Assembly (NCBI GenBank): GCA_026387115.1
Contig: JAPLMI010000070.1
Location: forward strand, 1-7,324
DNA: 7,324 bases
Direction of reading: 5' to 3'
Source of the DNA: Candidatus Omnitrophota bacterium
Lineage (GTDB): Bacteria > Omnitrophota > Gorgyraeia > 2-01-FULL-45-10
Numbering within the stretch: position 1 is the first letter of the stretch; the number at the start of each line of letters is the position of its first letter. The notes under the pieces are model-generated. The model ran no database searches, was not told the origin of the DNA, and worked only from the letters and a program-made list of their open reading frames with translations. The position numbers were made by a program, and so were the translations under genes. Of this stretch, positions 5,282-7,324 are shown in pieces.

Positions 5282-5699
5282 GAAGAAAGAGATTTTTCGG
5301 ATAATCGACGAGAACCTTAACCGGTCGAGGGAAGGCTTAAGGGTTTGCGAAGAGATAACGAGGTTCGCGCTCAATTCCCCAAGCCTTACGAAAGAATTAA
5401 AATCCGTAAGGCACGCCATTTCGAACCTGGCCAAGCCATATCTTTTAAAATCCGGGGGCGCGGTCGTTTCACGGGATAGCGAAGGCGATGTGGGACGAGC
5501 CTCGAGATCCAAAAGCGAGATGCGAAGGTTTAGCACGGCCGATATATTCTCGGCAAATATCGAGCGCGTCAAAGAATCTTTAAGGGTATTGGAAGAATTC
5601 TTTAAACTGATCGATAAAAAGTCCTCGCACCGATTCACCCGCCTTAGGTTCAACGTGTACGAAATAGAGAGAAAGACCGTAAAGCAAATTTTAAAATGA
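5280..5699 (+). CDS. thiD2: ThiD2-family hydroxymethylpyrimidine phosphate kinase (ThiE N-terminal domain type), stand-alone
   Basis: This 139-residue protein matches the ThiD2 family, known mostly as an N-terminal domain fused to thiamine-phosphate synthase ThiE and reported to be a dedicated HMP-P kinase replacing ThiD. Visible signatures are RIIDENLNRSREGLRVCEE (7-25), VRHAI (43-47), SRDSEGDVGRASRS (64-77) and ANIERVKESLRVLEEFFKL (92-110), ending LRFNVYEIER (122-131). Two helices share the pattern N-x2-R-x2-E-x-L-R-V-x-E-E, suggesting an internal duplication. The frame is open further upstream (GTG at 5229 and 5247, ATG at 5256), but GTG 5280 is preferred: it has AAGAAGG 6 bases before it and gives MKKEIFRIIDENLNR, the normal family N-terminus. 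It overlaps thiC by ATGA. ThiC makes HMP-P, the substrate of this kinase. No ThiE domain is attached or encoded next to it. Confidence 0.85.
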   Translation: MKKEIFRIIDENLNRSREGLRVCEEITRFALNSPSLTKELKSVRHAISNLAKPYLLKSGGAVVSRDSEGDVGRASRSKSEMRRFSTADIFSANIERVKESLRVLEEFFKLIDKKSSHRFTRLRFNVYEIERKTVKQILK

Positions 5700-6988
5700 A
5701 TCTGATAGAGAAGGCAAGAACCAATAAGGTATCTAAAGAAGTCGAGATAGTGGCAAAGGATGAGTCAAAAGAACCTTCCTTTATCCTTGCCGGCATCGCG
5801 AGCGGCAGGATCGTAATCCCTAAAAACATCAATCGCAAACTCCGAAAGCCCTGCGGCATAGGTGAAGGTTTAAAGACGAAGATAAACACGAATGTCGGCA
5901 CATCCAAAGACTCCTCCAACATCGCGAAAGAGGCCGAGAAAACAAAGATTGCCGTGGAGCTCGGCTCAGACGCCATAATGGACCTTTCGACAGGCCCGGG
6001 CATCACCCAGACAAGGCGTAAGATCCTCGAGGCGTCAAGCGTTCCCGTCGGCACCGTTCCCATATATGAGATCGTGATAACCGGCGTCGAAAAGTTCGGC
6101 TCAGTGAAAAAAATACCCGCCGAGTTTATGTTCGACATCCTGGAAGAGCAGGCCGCGGACGGAGTGGACTTCTTTACCATACACGCCGGCGTAACTCGGA
6201 ACGCTGTAAAGATGCTTGCCAAAAAAGGGCGTGTCCTCGATATTGTTTCAAGAGGCGGCGCGCTGATAGCGGAATGGATGGTGGGCAATAACAGGGAAAA
6301 CCCGTTTTACGAAAAATTCGATAAGGTCCTCGATATAGCGAAGAGATACGACATAACTTTGAGCCTGGGTGACGGGTTGAGGCCGGGTTCAGTCGCTGAC
6401 GCCACAGATGCCCCGCAAATATCAGAGTTGATTACGCTTGGCGAGCTTCAGAAGGTTTCGCTTAAAGATGGCGTCCAAGTGATGATAGAAGGTCCGGGCC
6501 ATGTCCCGATAAACGAGATAGAGGCAAATGTTTTATTAGAGAAGGCGATATGCAACCGCGCGCCGTTCTATGTCCTCGGCCCACTTGTGACAGATGTTGC
6601 GCCCGGATACGACCACATTACTGCGGCGATAGGCGGCGCAATAGCCGCCAGTAAGGGCGCCGATTTTCTGTGCTATGTAACGCCGGCCGAGCACCTGAGA
6701 CTGCCTACCCTGGACGATGTCAAGGAAGGCGTCATCGCTACCAGGATCGCCGCGCACGCCGCCGATATCGCGAAAGGCGTCAAAGGGGCGATCGATTGGG
6801 ATATCGCTATCTCAAAGGCGAGGAAGGCGAGAGACTGGGAGAAGCAGTTCAAGCTCGCCATCGATAAGGAGAAGCCGAGGAAATATCGGGAGGCGTCTAA
6901 GCCGGGCGCGGAAGACGTCTGCACGATGTGCGGCGAATACTGTTCGATCAAGATTTCGGAGAAGTGCCTTAAGAAAGTCGCTCTTTAA
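5696..6988 (+). CDS. thiC: Phosphomethylpyrimidine synthase (HMP-P synthase)
   Basis: This 430-residue radical SAM enzyme rearranges aminoimidazole ribotide into HMP-P, the pyrimidine half of thiamine. Typical motifs are NTNVGTS (65-70), ELGSDAIMDLSTGP (88-101), VGTVPIYE (118-125), FFTIHAGVT (159-167), RGGA (186-189), LSLGDGLRPG (222-231), MIEGPGHVP (263-271) and DVAPGYDHITAAIGGA (300-315). The cluster-binding cysteines lie at the C-terminus: Cys409, Cys412 and Cys416 in VCTMCGEYCSIK, a CX2CX3C spacing, where the E. coli enzyme has CX2CX4C. The length fits the short form common in anaerobes rather than the roughly 600-residue proteobacterial form. A 5-hydroxybenzimidazole synthase (BzaF) paralogue is an alternative, but the overlap with thiD2 favours thiamine. 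There is no ribosome binding site at the ATG, so translation is probably coupled to thiD2 through ATGA. No TPP riboswitch precedes the unit. Confidence 0.95.
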   Translation: MNLIEKARTNKVSKEVEIVAKDESKEPSFILAGIASGRIVIPKNINRKLRKPCGIGEGLKTKINTNVGTSKDSSNIAKEAEKTKIAVELGSDAIMDLSTGPGITQTRRKILEASSVPVGTVPIYEIVITGVEKFGSVKKIPAEFMFDILEEQAADGVDFFTIHAGVTRNAVKMLAKKGRVLDIVSRGGALIAEWMVGNNRENPFYEKFDKVLDIAKRYDITLSLGDGLRPGSVADATDAPQISELITLGELQKVSLKDGVQVMIEGPGHVPINEIEANVLLEKAICNRAPFYVLGPLVTDVAPGYDHITAAIGGAIAASKGADFLCYVTPAEHLRLPTLDDVKEGVIATRIAAHAADIAKGVKGAIDWDIAISKARKARDWEKQFKLAIDKEKPRKYREASKPGAEDVCTMCGEYCSIKISEKCLKKVAL

Positions 6989-7005
6989 AATTTTTCGTTT
7001 AACCC

Positions 7006-7083
7006 GCGGAAAATCGGGCGAAAATCGCGAAAATCGCGCGCGAAAATCGCGAAAATCGGGGACGTTCCCCAAGGGGACACACT
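7006..7083 (+). repeat. Intergenic GAAAATCG repeat block with GGGGA/TCCCC palindrome (REP-like)
   Basis: The gap between thiC and the next gene contains five copies of GAAAATCG, at 7009-7016, 7020-7027, 7029-7036, 7042-7049 and 7051-7058, joined by short GC linkers at steps of 11, 9, 13 and 9 bases. The last copy runs into GGGGA-CGT-TCCCC (7058-7070), a perfect 5-bp stem with a 3-base loop, followed by AA and another GGGGA (7073-7077). The central TCCCC can therefore pair with either side. There is no T-run, so this is not a classic terminator. It looks like a small palindromic or satellite element; its function is unknown. Confidence 0.65.
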
Positions 7084-7092
7084 AGCGTAAAC

Positions 7093-7275
7093 ATGACAGC
7101 GATTATGGCTTTATTGGCGACCGGTCTTATATTAGCGTTCGGGGCAAAGATAAACTGGAAGATAAGGCCCATTTCAGTAGAGAAAGAACTGAAGAATACC
7201 CGGATGATGGGGATATTTATGGCCGTTATGGCTGTGATAACTCTATTTCTCATCATTTTAAAGGTGCTTAAATAA
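7093..7275 (+). CDS. Small two-TM membrane protein of unknown function
   Basis: This open frame encodes 60 residues with two hydrophobic stretches, about 2-18 (TAIMALLATGLILAFGA) and 38-56 (MMGIFMAVMAVITLFLIIL). They are joined by a polar, basic loop containing INWKIRPISVEKELKNTR. I do not recognise the family. The clean TM-loop-TM pattern and its position in line with the other genes support a real gene. Against it, there is no good ribosome binding site: the nearest purine run, AAGGGG (7071-7076), is 16 bases from the ATG and belongs to the repeat. No alternative start codon exists upstream before the in-frame stop at 7000-7002. It could be an inner-membrane accessory protein of the following gene. 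Confidence 0.55.
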   Translation: MTAIMALLATGLILAFGAKINWKIRPISVEKELKNTRMMGIFMAVMAVITLFLIILKVLK

Positions 7276-7308
7276 TTTGAGTGTGTAAATAGGGGAAAAG
7301 CGGATTGC

Positions 7309-7324
7309 GTGAATAAGAAGAAAA
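7309..7324 (+). CDS. Possible start of a further gene, cut by the window end
   Basis: A GTG at 7309 opens a frame reading MNKKK, with AGGGGA (7291-7296) 12 bases upstream, a rather long spacing. Only five codons are visible, so this is no more than a candidate start. Confidence 0.25.

Noticed and set aside
5650..6288. 212-residue open frame on the - strand inside thiC
   Set aside because: The frame is complementary to conserved thiC motifs and has no independent support.
6690..6705. CTGAGA, a core motif of the TPP riboswitch
   Set aside because: It lies within the thiC coding sequence (AEHLRLPT) without the second conserved TPP element, and there is no space for a riboswitch before thiD2 or thiC.
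6969..6999. Possible thiC terminator: TTAAGA/TCTTTAA followed by a T-run
   Set aside because: The stem is short, AT-rich, bulged and inside the last codons of thiC; too weak to call.
6717..7085. 122-residue + strand frame rich in Arg and Ser across the thiC end and the repeat block
   Set aside because: It is the +1 shadow of thiC and then reads through the GAAAATCG repeats; low-complexity composition and no homology that I recognise.

Overview
The window is an ordinary, tightly packed bacterial chromosome segment with every supported gene on the + strand. The genes read as a diderm bacterium: ADP-heptose (LPS inner core) precursor genes are present. The base composition is moderate in GC, and the mix of an Asp23/AmaP pair, a pyrophosphate-type phosphofructokinase, a split HldE and a stand-alone ThiD2 suggests an anaerobic, little-cultivated lineage. 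Candidatus Omnitrophota is my best guess, but that is an inference from gene content and not demonstrated.

Layout. (1) 1-149 is the 3' end of an M24 metallopeptidase (Xaa-Pro aminopeptidase type). (2) 165-2989 is a compact acetyl-CoA carboxylase block: accB (biotin carboxyl carrier protein), accC (biotin carboxylase), an Asp23/Gls24 protein (YqhY-like) and an AmaP-like two-TM membrane anchor whose start overlaps the Asp23 stop by ATGA. (3) After an 87-base leader containing two hairpins comes a phosphofructokinase with Asp104/Lys126, the signature of PPi-dependent enzymes. (4) gmhA and the cytidylyltransferase-fold half of HldE (hldE2) overlap by ATGA and supply two steps of ADP-heptose synthesis. 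(5) Directly after hldE2, a 14-bp stem-loop hides the ribosome binding site and GTG start of thiD2 (HMP-P kinase family), which overlaps thiC (HMP-P synthase) by ATGA. (6) A 104-base intergenic stretch holds five copies of GAAAATCG and a GGGGA/TCCCC palindrome, followed by a 60-residue two-TM protein and perhaps the first codons of another gene.

Functionally the genes cover fatty-acid precursor supply and its possible membrane-linked control, glycolysis, LPS heptose, and the pyrimidine branch of thiamine synthesis. ThiC makes HMP-P and ThiD2 would phosphorylate it to HMP-PP. No TPP riboswitch, tRNA, rRNA, CRISPR array, transposase or phage gene was seen. I found no clearly new multi-gene system. 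The points most worth checking are the start-masking hairpin before thiD2, the accBC-Asp23-AmaP linkage, the PPi signature of the PFK, and the two intergenic hairpin/repeat elements.
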